Part shown: positions 38,750 through 48,696 of the stretch, piece after piece
How positions within the stretch are numbered: the first letter of the stretch is position 1
Layout of the letters: each line of letters starts with the position of its first letter
Source: Peribacillus faecalis
Lineage (GTDB): Bacteria > Bacillota > Bacilli > Bacillales > DSM-1321
Assembly: GCF_014712675.1 (NCBI RefSeq)
Contig: NZ_JACXSI010000015.1
Span: forward strand, 1 to 64,000
Direction: 5' to 3'
DNA length: 64,000 nucleotides
Notes under the pieces: generated by a model
What the model was told of the DNA's origin: nothing
Database searches by the model: none
Seen by the model: only the letters and a program-made list of their open reading frames with translations
Position numbers and translations under genes: made by a program

Positions 38750-40636
38750 ATGTGTGGATTTGTCGGATGTATGCGTAATGATGCCAACATGGACTTAAAA
38801 GATACATGCCGTGAAATGAATGCGGTCATTACACATCGCGGCCCTGATGATGAAGGGTATTTTCATGATGAACACATTGACTTTGGCTTTAGAAGATTAA
38901 GTATTATCGGGGTAGAAACAGGTCACCAGCCTCTTTCCTACGAAAATGACCGATACTGGATTGTATTTAACGGAGAAATATATAACTATATTGAGCTTCG
39001 CCAAGAGTTAATCGATCAAGGATATACATTTAAAACAGAAGCTGATACAGAAGTAATCATTGCCTTATACAGTGCGATCGGCGAAGACGCAGTGAAAAAG
39101 CTACGCGGTATGTTCGGATTCCTGATTTGGGACAAGCAAGAAAAAACACTGTTTGGAGCAAGAGATCCATTCGGAATTAAACCGTTTTTCTATGCTGAGC
39201 AAGATGATGTCACATATTTTGCTTCAGAGAAGAAAAGTATCCTGTTAGCAATGGAAAACAGCAGTTTGGATAAGGAATCATTGCAACAATACCTAAGCTT
39301 TCAATACGTTCCAGACCCACGTTCTATGACAGCTGAAATTGTGAAACTTCTTCCAGGACACTGCTTCACGAAAAAGCTTAATGAAAAAATGAACATCCAA
39401 TGCTACTGGAAACCAACTTTCAAACCAACGAATTTAACAGAATCTCAAGCAATCGAAGAAATTCGCAATGTACTGACTGATTCTGTCAACATTCATATGC
39501 GCAGTGATGTGCCGGTTGGTTCATTCCTTTCAGGTGGTATTGATTCTTCGATTATTGTTTCGCTTGCAAAAGAATTTAATCCAAACCTTAAAACATTCTC
39601 TGTCGGTTTTGAACGTGACGGCTTCAGTGAGATTGATGTGGCGAAAGAAACAGCTGCTGCACTTAATTTAGAAAACATCAGCTATGTAATTTCGCCTGAA
39701 GAATATATGAAAGAACTGCCGAAAATCATCTGGCATATGGATGATCCGCTTGCCGATCCCGCTGCGATTCCTTTATACTTCGTAGCACGCGAAGCAAGAA
39801 AGCATGTAACAGTTGTACTGTCAGGCGAAGGCGCTGATGAACTGTTCGGCGGCTATAATATTTACAGAGAGCCTCATTCATTACGTATGTTTGATAAAAT
39901 TCCGAGCCCGGTTAAATCAGCGATGCAAGTCATCAGCAAAATGATGCCGGACGGCGTAAAAGGAAAAAGCTTTATCGAGCGCGGTGTGACTCCTTTAGAG
40001 CAGCGCTATATCGGTAATGCGAAGATTTTTGAGGAAAAAGAAAAGAAACTGATTCTGAAAAATCATCAAGCAAGCTTGAAGTATACAAATGTTACAGAGC
40101 CGATTTATGATCTTACAAAAGGCTTTGACGCAGTTACAAAAATGCAGCACTTGGACATCTATACTTGGCTGCGCGGAGACATTTTATTGAAAGCTGATAA
40201 AATGACTATGGCTAACTCATTGGAATTACGCGTACCATTCCTGGATAAAGAAGTATTCAATGTCGCTTCTAAACTGCATACAAACCAAAAAATCGCCAAC
40301 AACACGACGAAATATATTTTACGTCGCGCAGTAGAAGGCATCGTTCCTGAACACGTATTAAACAGAAAGAAACTTGGTTTCCCTGTTCCGATCCGTCATT
40401 GGCTAAAAAACGAAATGCATGATTGGGCAATCAATATTATTAACGAAAGCCAAACAGATTACCTGTTTGACAAACAGCAAGTATTGAACCTGCTTCATGA
40501 CCACTGCGCTGACAAAGCAGATAACAGCCGTAAAATCTGGACAATCTTAGTCTTCATGATTTGGCATCAAATCTACGTAGAAAAAGTGTATGACTTTCAT
40601 ACAGAAATAATTGAACAAAGCAAAATGACTATGTAA
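38750..40636 (+). CDS. asnB: Asparagine synthetase (glutamine-hydrolysing) AsnB
   Basis: The 628-residue class B asparagine synthetase has an N-terminal glutaminase domain whose nucleophile is Cys after the removed Met (MCGFVGC). The ATG at 38750 is therefore the true start, not the GTG three codons earlier. The C-terminal synthetase domain carries the PP-loop SFLSGGIDSSII. Length and sequence match B. subtilis AsnB. It makes asparagine from aspartate and glutamine with ATP. Confidence 0.95.
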   Translation: MCGFVGCMRNDANMDLKDTCREMNAVITHRGPDDEGYFHDEHIDFGFRRLSIIGVETGHQPLSYENDRYWIVFNGEIYNYIELRQELIDQGYTFKTEADTEVIIALYSAIGEDAVKKLRGMFGFLIWDKQEKTLFGARDPFGIKPFFYAEQDDVTYFASEKKSILLAMENSSLDKESLQQYLSFQYVPDPRSMTAEIVKLLPGHCFTKKLNEKMNIQCYWKPTFKPTNLTESQAIEEIRNVLTDSVNIHMRSDVPVGSFLSGGIDSSIIVSLAKEFNPNLKTFSVGFERDGFSEIDVAKETAAALNLENISYVISPEEYMKELPKIIWHMDDPLADPAAIPLYFVAREARKHVTVVLSGEGADELFGGYNIYREPHSLRMFDKIPSPVKSAMQVISKMMPDGVKGKSFIERGVTPLEQRYIGNAKIFEEKEKKLILKNHQASLKYTNVTEPIYDLTKGFDAVTKMQHLDIYTWLRGDILLKADKMTMANSLELRVPFLDKEVFNVASKLHTNQKIANNTTKYILRRAVEGIVPEHVLNRKKLGFPVPIRHWLKNEMHDWAINIINESQTDYLFDKQQVLNLLHDHCADKADNSRKIWTILVFMIWHQIYVEKVYDFHTEIIEQSKMTM

Positions 40637-40643
40637 CACAAAA

Positions 40644-40671
40644 CGCCTTTGGCTAATGACAGCCAAAGGCG
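40644..40671 (+). terminator. Terminator of asnB
   Basis: An 11-bp stem pairs cgcctttggct (40644-40654) with agccaaaggcg (40661-40671) and is followed by seven T. Confidence 0.9.
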
Positions 40672-40679
40672 CTTTTTTT

Positions 40680-40770
40680 ACGAAAAACCGGCACCGGTCC
40701 TTTTCATTTTTAAATCCCCCTTGCAGTTACTTTATGGAAATAGAGGACACGCGGGAGGACCACTTGGAAA
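40680..40770. repeat. Copy of the dispersed intergenic repeat
   Basis: aaaaaccggcaccggtcctt and the later aaatagaggacacgcgggag correspond to the first two modules of the element at 12860-13385. Confidence 0.55.
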
Positions 40771-41970
40771 TCAAAAATCATCCTCACCCCAATTATGCGA
40801 GAATAAAACTTCTTTAGTAGCCCGGTATTGACTCGGAGTCAAGCCAATCTCCTTTTTAAATATTGTGCTAAAGTAGTTTGGTGTATTGAAGCCTAAATCA
40901 AGTGCTATTTGCTCAATTGCCTGATCTGTTTGGCGCAGCAGACAAATCGAACGCAAAATGCGCACAATGGTCAAGTAAGAAACAAAGCTATGGCCCGTTT
41001 CTTTTTTAAACAAACGGCTAAAATAAGCGGGACTGAAGTTAATCATCGCAGCAACATCATTCATTGAAATGCTCTCTGCGTAATGCTCTTGAATATAGTC
41101 CACACTTTTTTGAACCGATATATTAGTCGGGATTTCATCATAGTAGCGAAGCGATAATTGATGTTTCGCCACTGTTCTTCTTGCTATTTTAGCATTTTCG
41201 TAGGATTGCCTGACTTGCGTAACTTCCCTGGCAAGCGAGCCTGCTCCTATATAGAGCTGAATGCCATAATTCTCTTTCAGATATGCGATAGTCTGCAAAA
41301 TGGCTTCCTCGCCCGTCTTCCAAAATGATGGTGTCGCAATATTAGTAGGAACTTTGCACATTAACGCTGCATGCTTATGAAATGGTACAAAAACAGCCTC
41401 GCACCCAATCAGAGCCAACGTCTTCAAGAAGGCATTTTGTATGATTGACGATGCCTCCCAGCCCTCCTCCTTCTCACGCTGCGGCTCACTGACAAATCCT
41501 TGAATTACACAAACGAGGTTAGGAATCATCGGTAATTGAGATAATTGCTGAGAGAAGTCCGAGTAGTTTGCCGGTTCACCCTTTAATAGCCTACGAAAAA
41601 ACAAATCTGAATGCATATCTGGGACCACTTTTCTGTTCACTTGCCTAAGCTTTTTGAATTGGCGATGAAAGGCACTTCGCTTCACCGGTTTAATAAAAAA
41701 TGAAGAAAGTTGAAACTCTGCTGCCAACGGCGCCGTCTTCATCATAGATTGTTCAAGAAGCGGATAGATGATGATTTTATTGTAAGTCTTTTTCATTCTG
41801 CGAATTCTAACCCAATCCAATAACGATTTCACTTCTATTAATACAATATCGTTTGCAGAAAAAGATTGATTATCACTAACTTTGAAATTAGAGCAAAAGG
41901 AATTAGTCAACCACTCCTTTATTTTCTGTTTTTCTTGAGCGTCTTCAATAAGCAAATGAACTTGAATCAT
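40771..41970 (-). CDS. AraC-family transcriptional regulator
   Basis: The 399-residue protein ends in a two-HTH AraC domain (about residues 290-395: SMNDVAAMINFSPAYFSRLFKKETG, IEQIALDLGFNTPNYFSTIFKKEIGLTPSQYR). The N-terminal 120 residues look like a receiver-type fold without a clear phospho-Asp, and a central region precedes the HTH, as in YesN-type regulators. It is transcribed divergently from the DUF485/symporter pair, so it is the obvious candidate regulator of it. Confidence 0.85.
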   Translation of the reverse strand: MIQVHLLIEDAQEKQKIKEWLTNSFCSNFKVSDNQSFSANDIVLIEVKSLLDWVRIRRMKKTYNKIIIYPLLEQSMMKTAPLAAEFQLSSFFIKPVKRSAFHRQFKKLRQVNRKVVPDMHSDLFFRRLLKGEPANYSDFSQQLSQLPMIPNLVCVIQGFVSEPQREKEEGWEASSIIQNAFLKTLALIGCEAVFVPFHKHAALMCKVPTNIATPSFWKTGEEAILQTIAYLKENYGIQLYIGAGSLAREVTQVRQSYENAKIARRTVAKHQLSLRYYDEIPTNISVQKSVDYIQEHYAESISMNDVAAMINFSPAYFSRLFKKETGHSFVSYLTIVRILRSICLLRQTDQAIEQIALDLGFNTPNYFSTIFKKEIGLTPSQYRATKEVLFSHNWGEDDF

Positions 41971-42250
41971 CTGTTGCCCCCTGAAATAAAATCACTTTTA
42001 TGAATATTTTTAGCCCATTCATACTTCACACAACATTTTAGTGAGAAAATATATGTATTTTCTCTTACATACGACAAAATTCTATATTATTACGACAAAT
42101 TTTTGTAAGGTTTATACCATTGTAATATAGTACAATCTTAAAAACAACTAACTTTACTATAACAGTTTTCTTTTCTAATAAAATAGTTGTTTTCATACAG
42201 ATGGGGGTCTGTTTTTAAAAGGGATAACCACACAAAAGGGGGTATATTAA

Positions 42251-42610
42251 TTGGCAAATGCAGCACGTACAATTGTATCTGTTGAAGAAACATCTACTGC
42301 ATCAGAAATTGATTATGAGACATTCGTAAAAATGGAATCCTTCAACCAGCTTGTCAAAAAGAAAAGGAAATTCCTGTTCACTACAACATTTTTGTTTTTA
42401 GTTGCTTATTGTTTACTGCCGCTTTTAGCGTTTACAGATGCTTTACAAACAAAAGCTGTCGGCAATATTACATGGGTTTGGATTTATTCTTTATCGCTAT
42501 TTTTAATGACTATTATTCTTTGCACGGTTTACGTTAAACGTGCGCATAAATTCGACCAGGAAGCTGCGGCAGTCATTGCCGAATATCAGCAACAGAAAGG
42601 CGGGAAATAA
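42251..42610 (+). CDS. DUF485 membrane protein
   Basis: The 119-residue protein has two membrane segments (about residues 40-60 and 75-100) and belongs to DUF485, usually found in front of acetate-type sodium symporters. The TTG at 42251 has AAAGGGGG 8 bases upstream. Its stop overlaps the start of the symporter (TAATG), which implies coupling. Confidence 0.88.
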   Translation: MANAARTIVSVEETSTASEIDYETFVKMESFNQLVKKKRKFLFTTTFLFLVAYCLLPLLAFTDALQTKAVGNITWVWIYSLSLFLMTIILCTVYVKRAHKFDQEAAAVIAEYQQQKGGK

Positions 42611-44169
42611 TGAACTTCGTTACAATCGGTTTCTTTCTTGGCATCGTTGGCTTAACATTACTTGTTACCTATATCGCGGCGAAACGAACCTCTTCTGCCA
42701 GCGATTTCTATACTGCCGGCGGCGGCTTGACCGGCTGGCAAAATGGTTTGGCTATTGCCGGCGACTATTTGTCGGCTGCAGCATTTCTCGGTGTTTCCGG
42801 TGCAATAGCTCTGCAAGGTTTCGACGGCTTCTTCTTCTCGGTTGGATACGTTGTGGCAAACCTCGTGCTTTTATACATTGTCGCAGAACCAATGCGTAAT
42901 TTAGGCAAATATACATTAGCTGACATGCTGACTTCCCGCTTTAACGAGAAGCGCATTCGCGGCATTGCAGCAACTTCTACTATTACTATTGTTATTTTGT
43001 ACATGATTGCTCAACTTGTAGGGGCTGGTGCATTAATTCAAATGCTGTTCGGTATCGATTATTGGGTTGCTGTTCTTATTGTAGGAGTAATGATGACGAC
43101 TTATGTGTTGTTTGGCGGCATGACGGCAACATCATGGGTACAAATCATCAAAGCTTGCTTGCTTTTATTCGGAACAGCTTTAATTTCGGTTCTAGTATTA
43201 TGGAAATTCGATTTCAATATTATGAAAATGTTTGACACTGTCGCAACGCAAACGGATCAAGGGGAAAACTTCCTCAATCCGGGAATTAAATATACAAGCT
43301 CAATCGACTCCTTATCCATGATGCTTGCGCTTGTACTTGGTACTGCCGGTCTTCCGCACATTTTGATGCGCTTCTTTACTGTAAAAGATGCTAAAACGGC
43401 ACGCAAATCCATTACATGGACGACGTGGATTACGGCAATTTTTTTCTCATTGACGATTTTCCTTGGCTTCGGTGCCGCTACTTTTGTCGGTCAAGCTAAC
43501 ATATTGGCAGCAAACCCTGGAGGCAACTTGGCTGCTCCATTATTAGCTGAATTTTTAGGCGGAAATGTGCTTCTTTCCTTCATTTCAGCCGTGGCTTTCG
43601 CAACCATCTTAGCCGTTGTGTCCGGCCTGGTTTTAACAGGGGCATCCGCAATATCCCATGATATTTATGGAGAAATTATTAAAGACGGTAAATTATCAAT
43701 GAATCAGCAGCTAATGGCTGCCCGGATTGGTTCGATCTCAATTGCGGTACTCTCGATATTATTGGCTCTAGGTGCGCAAACATTGAATGTTTCGTTCCTT
43801 GTATCATTCGCTTTCTGTATTGGTGCATCAGCTAACTTACCGGTTATTCTATATACAATCTACTGGAAAAAATTCAATTCCAACGGTGCAATTATTGCTA
43901 TGGCAACCGGATTAATTTCTTGCCTTATCCTTGGGGCAATTGGCCCGAATGTATGGCATCCGGAAGCAGGCAAAGCAATTTTTGTCGGAAATCCGCTAAT
44001 CAGCTTATCGAACCCAGCCATTATCAGCGTTCCTCTAGGATTCTTTGCTGGCTGGCTCGGAACGGTCCTGACGCAAAATAAAGCAGTTATTGCGAAAAAT
44101 GAAAAAATCTATAATGAAATTCGTGTCAAAGCAAATACAGGCATATCTGTATCAGAAGTTTCACATTAA
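42610..44169 (+). CDS. Sodium:solute symporter, acetate permease (ActP/YwcA)-like
   Basis: The 519-residue symporter of the SSF family has about 13 membrane segments and family motifs DFYTAGGGLTGWQNGLAIAGDYLSAAAFLG and GTAGLPHILMRFFTVKDAKTARKS. The pairing with DUF485 is the ActP/YjcH arrangement, so a short-chain carboxylate such as acetate is the likely substrate. Regulation may be by the divergent AraC-type protein. Confidence 0.9.
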   Translation: MNFVTIGFFLGIVGLTLLVTYIAAKRTSSASDFYTAGGGLTGWQNGLAIAGDYLSAAAFLGVSGAIALQGFDGFFFSVGYVVANLVLLYIVAEPMRNLGKYTLADMLTSRFNEKRIRGIAATSTITIVILYMIAQLVGAGALIQMLFGIDYWVAVLIVGVMMTTYVLFGGMTATSWVQIIKACLLLFGTALISVLVLWKFDFNIMKMFDTVATQTDQGENFLNPGIKYTSSIDSLSMMLALVLGTAGLPHILMRFFTVKDAKTARKSITWTTWITAIFFSLTIFLGFGAATFVGQANILAANPGGNLAAPLLAEFLGGNVLLSFISAVAFATILAVVSGLVLTGASAISHDIYGEIIKDGKLSMNQQLMAARIGSISIAVLSILLALGAQTLNVSFLVSFAFCIGASANLPVILYTIYWKKFNSNGAIIAMATGLISCLILGAIGPNVWHPEAGKAIFVGNPLISLSNPAIISVPLGFFAGWLGTVLTQNKAVIAKNEKIYNEIRVKANTGISVSEVSH

Positions 44170-44171
44170 AT

Positions 44172-44220
44172 AGAAAAACCGGCACCGGTCCTTTTTCATC
44201 GTGAATATGCTACTCAGATT
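44172..44220. repeat. Short copy of the dispersed intergenic repeat
   Basis: aaaaaccggcaccggtcctt is followed by atgctactcagatt, which matches the atactactcagatt at about 12931-12944. Confidence 0.6.
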
Positions 44221-44234
44221 TAAAAACTATTTAA

Positions 44235-44263
44235 AAAGCCAGAGAAAATATTTCTCTGGCTTT
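44235..44263 (-). terminator. Terminator of the cation efflux gene
   Basis: The 13-bp stem aaagccagagaaa/tttctctggcttt has a 3-base loop and A/T runs on both sides, just past the CzcD-like stop. Confidence 0.88.
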
Positions 44264-44267
44264 CGTT

Positions 44268-45209
44268 TTAATGATGATGATGTGCCGGTTCATTTTTCAT
44301 TTCACAAAGGATTGAATCATGATGCTTATGCGTCGCTGTTTCCAACTGAATTGTCACATGATTAATTCCTTTATGCTCCAACTCGTGTTCAATCTTGCGG
44401 AGTAGTTGCTCACTTTCAGCAATTGTCAGCTCATTATCTACTACCGCATGACAAGAAAGGGCATTTAAACCGCTTGTAATTGTCCAAATGTGGAAGTCAT
44501 GCACACTATGAATGCCATCTGTATTTTGGATTATTTGAATAATATCATTGATTGCAATATTATTTGATGTTCCCTCCATCAAAATGTGGACAGCAGATTT
44601 TGTTACATGAAAGCCGCTCCTTAATACAAGGAATGCTACAATTACACTGGCAAGAGGATCGGCCCATCCCCATCCAAAGAACATCATCAGCAAGGCTGCC
44701 GCAATTGCGCCTACAGACCCGAGTAAATCACTCAAAACATGAAGATATGCTCCGCGCATATTCAAGTTCTCTTCAGTATCGGCTCCACGCATCATAATCC
44801 AAGCAACCAAAACATTCACCGCTAATCCAATACTGCTAATTATCAGCATACCCATCGTAGCCACTTCAGGCGGACTAATAAACCGACCAATTGCTTCATA
44901 AAAAATAAACAATGCAATTGCCATCAGTGTTGTACCATTAATGACAGCAGCAAGTATTTCAAATCGCTTATAGCCGTATGTCTTTGAATGGCTAGCCGCT
45001 TTTTCACCGAGTTTAAAAGCAATCAAAGCAATTGCCAAAGAGATTGAATCACTAAGCATATGTCCGGCATCCGACAGCAACGCCAAGCTATTTGTTAAAA
45101 AACCGCCTATCGCTTCAACAAGCATGTAGCCTGTAATGATGATAAAAGAAATAAGCAATACTTTTTTATTCGCACCATGGGTATGATTATGTTCATGATC
45201 GTGTCCCAT
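44268..45209 (-). CDS. czcD: Cation diffusion facilitator (CzcD-like zinc/cobalt/cadmium exporter)
   Basis: The 313-residue CDF protein has six membrane segments, His-rich ends (MGHDHEHNHTHG at the start, HHHH at the end) and the metal-site HxxxD pairs in DAGHMLSDS and HVLSDLLGS. A cytoplasmic C-terminal domain follows. It exports divalent metals such as zinc. An A/T-rich dyad-like patch upstream (about 45300-45345, tatgaacatata) could be an ArsR/CzrA operator, which is not certain. Confidence 0.9.
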   Translation of the reverse strand: MGHDHEHNHTHGANKKVLLISFIIITGYMLVEAIGGFLTNSLALLSDAGHMLSDSISLAIALIAFKLGEKAASHSKTYGYKRFEILAAVINGTTLMAIALFIFYEAIGRFISPPEVATMGMLIISSIGLAVNVLVAWIMMRGADTEENLNMRGAYLHVLSDLLGSVGAIAAALLMMFFGWGWADPLASVIVAFLVLRSGFHVTKSAVHILMEGTSNNIAINDIIQIIQNTDGIHSVHDFHIWTITSGLNALSCHAVVDNELTIAESEQLLRKIEHELEHKGINHVTIQLETATHKHHDSILCEMKNEPAHHHH

Positions 45210-45385
45210 GTCATCTCCTCCTCTATCTCCATTATTGTTTACGATTAATTTTTATCGTATGTCTACCACTCAAGTACAACTTGCGAAAGGGAAATAAATT
45301 ATATATATGAACATATACACATATATTAATAATGTATTCATTAATCTGAAAAATGTCAATGCAATTATTTACACTCACTCGAAAA

Positions 45386-45412
45386 AAGGAAGGACCCTTT
45401 TAAAGCCCTTCC
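45386..45412 (-). terminator. Terminator of the hydroxyacid dehydrogenase gene
   Basis: On the minus strand ggaagggc...ccttcc is followed by a run of six T, just past the stop codon. Confidence 0.7.
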
Positions 45413-45419
45413 CGATTAA

Positions 45420-46394
45420 TTATAACCATATATCTGCATTAATTAATGCAGGCGGACGTTCACCTTTTAATGCTGCGACAACATTTTCGGCCGCAAACAT
45501 GCACATATCTGTTCTCGTTTGCAATGTAGCTGAACCGATATGCGGCAACGTCAAGACATTAGACATTTTCAATAACGGATTATCGACCGGAGTCGGCTCT
45601 TCTTCAAATACATCTAAACCTGCGCCGGCAATCTCTTTATTACGAAGAGCCTCAATCAAGGCTGCTTCATCGACTGTTCTTCCTCTAGAGCCATTAATGA
45701 AAAAAGCTGTCTCCTTCATCAGTTTGAATTCTTTTGCACCGATTAGCTTCTCCGTTTCCGGTGTTAACGGCGTCATAAGACAAACAAAATCTGATTGCTG
45801 CAGCAATTCATCTAAGCTACAATAAGTTGCTTTATATAATTGTTCCGCTTCTTCATTACGATTGCGGTTATGATACAAAATATTCATATCGAAGCCAAGA
45901 TGCGCCCTCTTAGCGATTGCCGTGCCAATACCGCCCATTCCAATGATTCCAAGCGTTTTATGATGCACATCCAACCCAAATTGTCTTACACCGACAGGTT
46001 TCTTCCATTGTCCGCTCTTCACATACGAATCCAATTCCGTGAAACGGCGGGCTGTCGCTATGATTAAACCGAACATTGTATCTGCCGTTGTTTCATTCAA
46101 TACACCCGGTGTATTAGTCGCTAATATACCACGCCGGGATAAAGCCGGAATATCCAAATTATCATAGCCGACCGAAATTGTAGCCGAGACTTTTAAGTTC
46201 GGCGCATGCTCCAAAAGTTCATCATCGATTTTCAGTTCTGCCCCGATCAGACCAATCGCATCGGTCAATTCGCGGCAAAAAGTATCATAATTCTCCTTTG
46301 TTATTTTATCAAATATAACCAGATCACAGTGCTCACGCAAATATTGATCCACTACCGCAGGCAGTTTCTTATAGCTTACTACTTTTTGTTTCAT
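45420..46394 (-). CDS. D-2-hydroxyacid dehydrogenase (GyaR/YvcT-like)
   Basis: The 324-residue enzyme has the Rossmann motif LGIIGMGGIGTAIAKRA followed by YHNRNRN. It also has the catalytic Arg in FINGSRGRTVDEAA, the Glu in LDVFEEEP and the His in LPHIGSAT. Positively charged residues after the second beta strand favour NADP over NAD. Glyoxylate, hydroxypyruvate or 2-ketogluconate are typical substrates. Start ATG 46394 has GAGAGG 9 bases upstream. Confidence 0.87.
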   Translation of the reverse strand: MKQKVVSYKKLPAVVDQYLREHCDLVIFDKITKENYDTFCRELTDAIGLIGAELKIDDELLEHAPNLKVSATISVGYDNLDIPALSRRGILATNTPGVLNETTADTMFGLIIATARRFTELDSYVKSGQWKKPVGVRQFGLDVHHKTLGIIGMGGIGTAIAKRAHLGFDMNILYHNRNRNEEAEQLYKATYCSLDELLQQSDFVCLMTPLTPETEKLIGAKEFKLMKETAFFINGSRGRTVDEAALIEALRNKEIAGAGLDVFEEEPTPVDNPLLKMSNVLTLPHIGSATLQTRTDMCMFAAENVVAALKGERPPALINADIWL

Positions 46395-46476
46395 GAAAAT
46401 ATACCTCTCTTCCACGCTATATTGTCTCTATCATAGCAGAAATAAAACAGAATATTCATTTTATTTAGAACGTATA

Positions 46477-46509
46477 AAAGCACTTACCCTTTACAGGATA
46501 AGTGCCTTT
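46477..46509 (-). terminator. Terminator of gapN
   Basis: The hairpin pairs aaagcacttaccct with aggataagtgcctt and is followed on the minus strand by a T-rich run. Confidence 0.8.
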
Positions 46510-46536
46510 AAAACGTGAAATATTTCACTATAGCAA

Positions 46537-47970
46537 TTATTGAAGGTTCAAGACTGTCACTTTCTCACGAGTCATTGATTCAATACTTTTGCGGATACCT
46601 TGTGTTCCAGTTCCTGATGATTTCACACCAACGAACGGGAAGTGGTCAGGTCCGCGCTCTGTTCTTCCGTTAATTTGAACAGAACCTGTTTCAAGCTGTT
46701 CAGCTAAAATAAACGCTTTGCTCGCATCTTTTGTGAAGATACTTGCTTGCAAGCCAAATTCTGATTCGTTTGCTAAAGCTACTGCCTCTTCATCAGATTT
46801 CACTCGGATCACCGGAAGAACCGGTCCAAACGGCTCTTCCCATGCAATGCGCATATCAGGTGTTACATTGTCCAGAAGCGTTGGGTAAATTAAATTCCCT
46901 TCACGTTTATTGCCTGTTACTAATGTTGCTTGTTTTTCAATCGCATCATCAATTAAACCTTGAACAAAATCAGCAGAACCGTTGTCGATTAATGGTACGA
47001 TTACACAGTTTTCTTCCGGTGAACCGACCGTCAGCTTCTCGATTTTCGTTTGAAGTTTTGCGACAAGCTCATCTGCCACCGATTCATGAACTAATACACG
47101 TTTGATTGCAGTGCAACGTTGGCCTGAGTATGAGAATGCACCAGCAACGATGTGGTCAGCTGCATAATCTAATTCAGCATCTTCACGAACTAGAGCAGGA
47201 TCTTTGCCACCAAGTTCCATTACAAGCGGTATCATTTTTGTCTTTTGCGCAATACGGTAACCGTTGTTAGAGCCGCCCGTGAATGAAATCATGTTAATAT
47301 CGCGGTGCTCAACAAGGTAGTCACCAATCACTGATCCACGACCTGTCACTAAGTTAATAACACCTTTTGGCAGACCTGTTTTATGTAGAGCTTCTACCAT
47401 TTTAATTCCGCTGATTGCACCTTGTGTTGCCGGTTTGAACACAACTGCGTTACCGGAAATTAGTGCCGGCGCAATTTTAGAAGCAGATAAGTTAACTGGA
47501 TAGTTAAATGGCGCGATTGCTAATACAACACCCAGCGGCACACGGTGAACAATCGCTACTTTTTTGCGGGATCCGCCAACGAAGTTTTCGCCCATCATGC
47601 TTTCTCCGTGCATGTGGTAAGCTTCTTCAATTGTATAGCGGATGTAGTCAGCTGTACGCTCTACTTCTTTTATTGCGTCGTTGTGAGCTTTCCCTACCTC
47701 TTTCATAATCACTTCCGCAATTTCTTCTTTTGCAGCCAGTAAGTTATCAATCCATTGATATAAATATTCGCCTCTTTCACGAACAGTTAAAGTTGCCCAT
47801 TCTTTTTGAGCTTTTTTTGCTCCTGCGACTGCTTCGTCAATTTCTTCTTTTGAAATTGCTTGAACAACCCCGACAGGATTGCTCATATAGGGAGAGGGAA
47901 TACTGATTGTATCGCCGGAAGCACTCTTGCGCCATTCTCCATTTATGTAATAATCATAAACTTGACTCAT
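46537..47970 (-). CDS. gapN: Non-phosphorylating NADP-dependent glyceraldehyde-3-phosphate dehydrogenase GapN
   Basis: The 477-residue aldehyde dehydrogenase superfamily member carries the general-base Glu in PLVMELGGKDPAL and the catalytic Cys in SYSGQRCTAIKRVLV. The N-terminal YDYYINGEWRKSASG and the C-terminal NGRTERGPDHFPFVGVKSSGTGTQGI are specific to GapN. It oxidises glyceraldehyde 3-phosphate to 3-phosphoglycerate and yields NADPH without ATP. The ATG at 47970 follows TGGAGG at 9 bases; the longer frame has no such site. Confidence 0.93.
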   Translation of the reverse strand: MSQVYDYYINGEWRKSASGDTISIPSPYMSNPVGVVQAISKEEIDEAVAGAKKAQKEWATLTVRERGEYLYQWIDNLLAAKEEIAEVIMKEVGKAHNDAIKEVERTADYIRYTIEEAYHMHGESMMGENFVGGSRKKVAIVHRVPLGVVLAIAPFNYPVNLSASKIAPALISGNAVVFKPATQGAISGIKMVEALHKTGLPKGVINLVTGRGSVIGDYLVEHRDINMISFTGGSNNGYRIAQKTKMIPLVMELGGKDPALVREDAELDYAADHIVAGAFSYSGQRCTAIKRVLVHESVADELVAKLQTKIEKLTVGSPEENCVIVPLIDNGSADFVQGLIDDAIEKQATLVTGNKREGNLIYPTLLDNVTPDMRIAWEEPFGPVLPVIRVKSDEEAVALANESEFGLQASIFTKDASKAFILAEQLETGSVQINGRTERGPDHFPFVGVKSSGTGTQGIRKSIESMTREKVTVLNLQ

Positions 47971-48321
47971 GTTAAGTATCCTCCACAGTAAGTAATCGAT
48001 CTGTTGTTGCTTACATTTTGCCACTAACATAGTGTAAATATTATCAAGAAAGTAAAAAACAACAGAGTTTTAAGATTCAGTAAAAAAATCCTTTATCTAG
48101 CCTAGTGTACCAAAGAAATCCGACCTTTAACGTTGGAAATGTTTAACTGTGAAGGTTTGAGCAATAATATCTAATGCATATATGAAAAAGTGAAATAGTT
48201 TTTCTTCATTTCACTTTCGAACGATCATATCATTTGTTAAACATCCTTTGATATCAATATTTTTGTTTTAAAGTATGCTATAACTAGAGAAAAGTATTTT
48301 AAAAAATGGAGTGACCACATT
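47971..48321. other. Intergenic region between gapN and the fluoride channel genes
   Basis: A hairpin, aagtgaaat paired with atttcactt, lies near 48188-48217. No fluoride riboswitch (crcB motif) is recognised upstream of the Fluc genes, and no gene is seen. Confidence 0.5.
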
Positions 48322-48696
48322 TTGATTTATTTATTAGTCGGCATCGCTGGCGCATTGGGAGCAAGTTTGCGTTATACTTTAAGCCTGCTTTTATTTAACG
48401 GAATAGTTTTCCCGCTTGCTACTTTAAGCATCAATTTAGTTGGATGTTTTCTGTTAAGTTACTTGACCGCAGGACTATTTACTAAATCCAGTCTGTCAGC
48501 CAGCATTAAAACGGCAATTGGAACGGGATTCATCGGCTCTTTTACAACTTTCTCGGCATTCAGCGTTGAAACAATCACATTGTTCACAAACGAAAAAATC
48601 GCTCTTGGCATTCTTTACATATTCATCAGTTTACTCGGCGGGCTGCTCATGACTTCCTTAGGGCTTCAGCTGCAAAAAAGGAGGCTGACTTCATAA
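48322..48696 (+). CDS. crcB: Fluoride channel subunit Fluc/CrcB
   Basis: The 124-residue four-helix Fluc protein has the signature GTGFIGSFTTFSAFSVE with the Phe-box and the sodium-site region. Fluc pairs form dual-topology fluoride exporters. The TTG start has TGGAGTG 8 bases upstream. It overlaps the second crcB gene by one base. Confidence 0.9.
   Translation: MIYLLVGIAGALGASLRYTLSLLLFNGIVFPLATLSINLVGCFLLSYLTAGLFTKSSLSASIKTAIGTGFIGSFTTFSAFSVETITLFTNEKIALGILYIFISLLGGLLMTSLGLQLQKRRLTS

Noticed and set aside
45307-45825. Plus-strand open frame of 172 codons
   Set aside because: It runs antisense through the 2-hydroxyacid dehydrogenase gene, starts in non-coding A/T-rich sequence and has no ribosome binding site or family resemblance.
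48031-48321. Search for a fluoride riboswitch before crcB
   Set aside because: The conserved opening and pseudoknot motifs of the crcB RNA were not found; only a simple hairpin is present.
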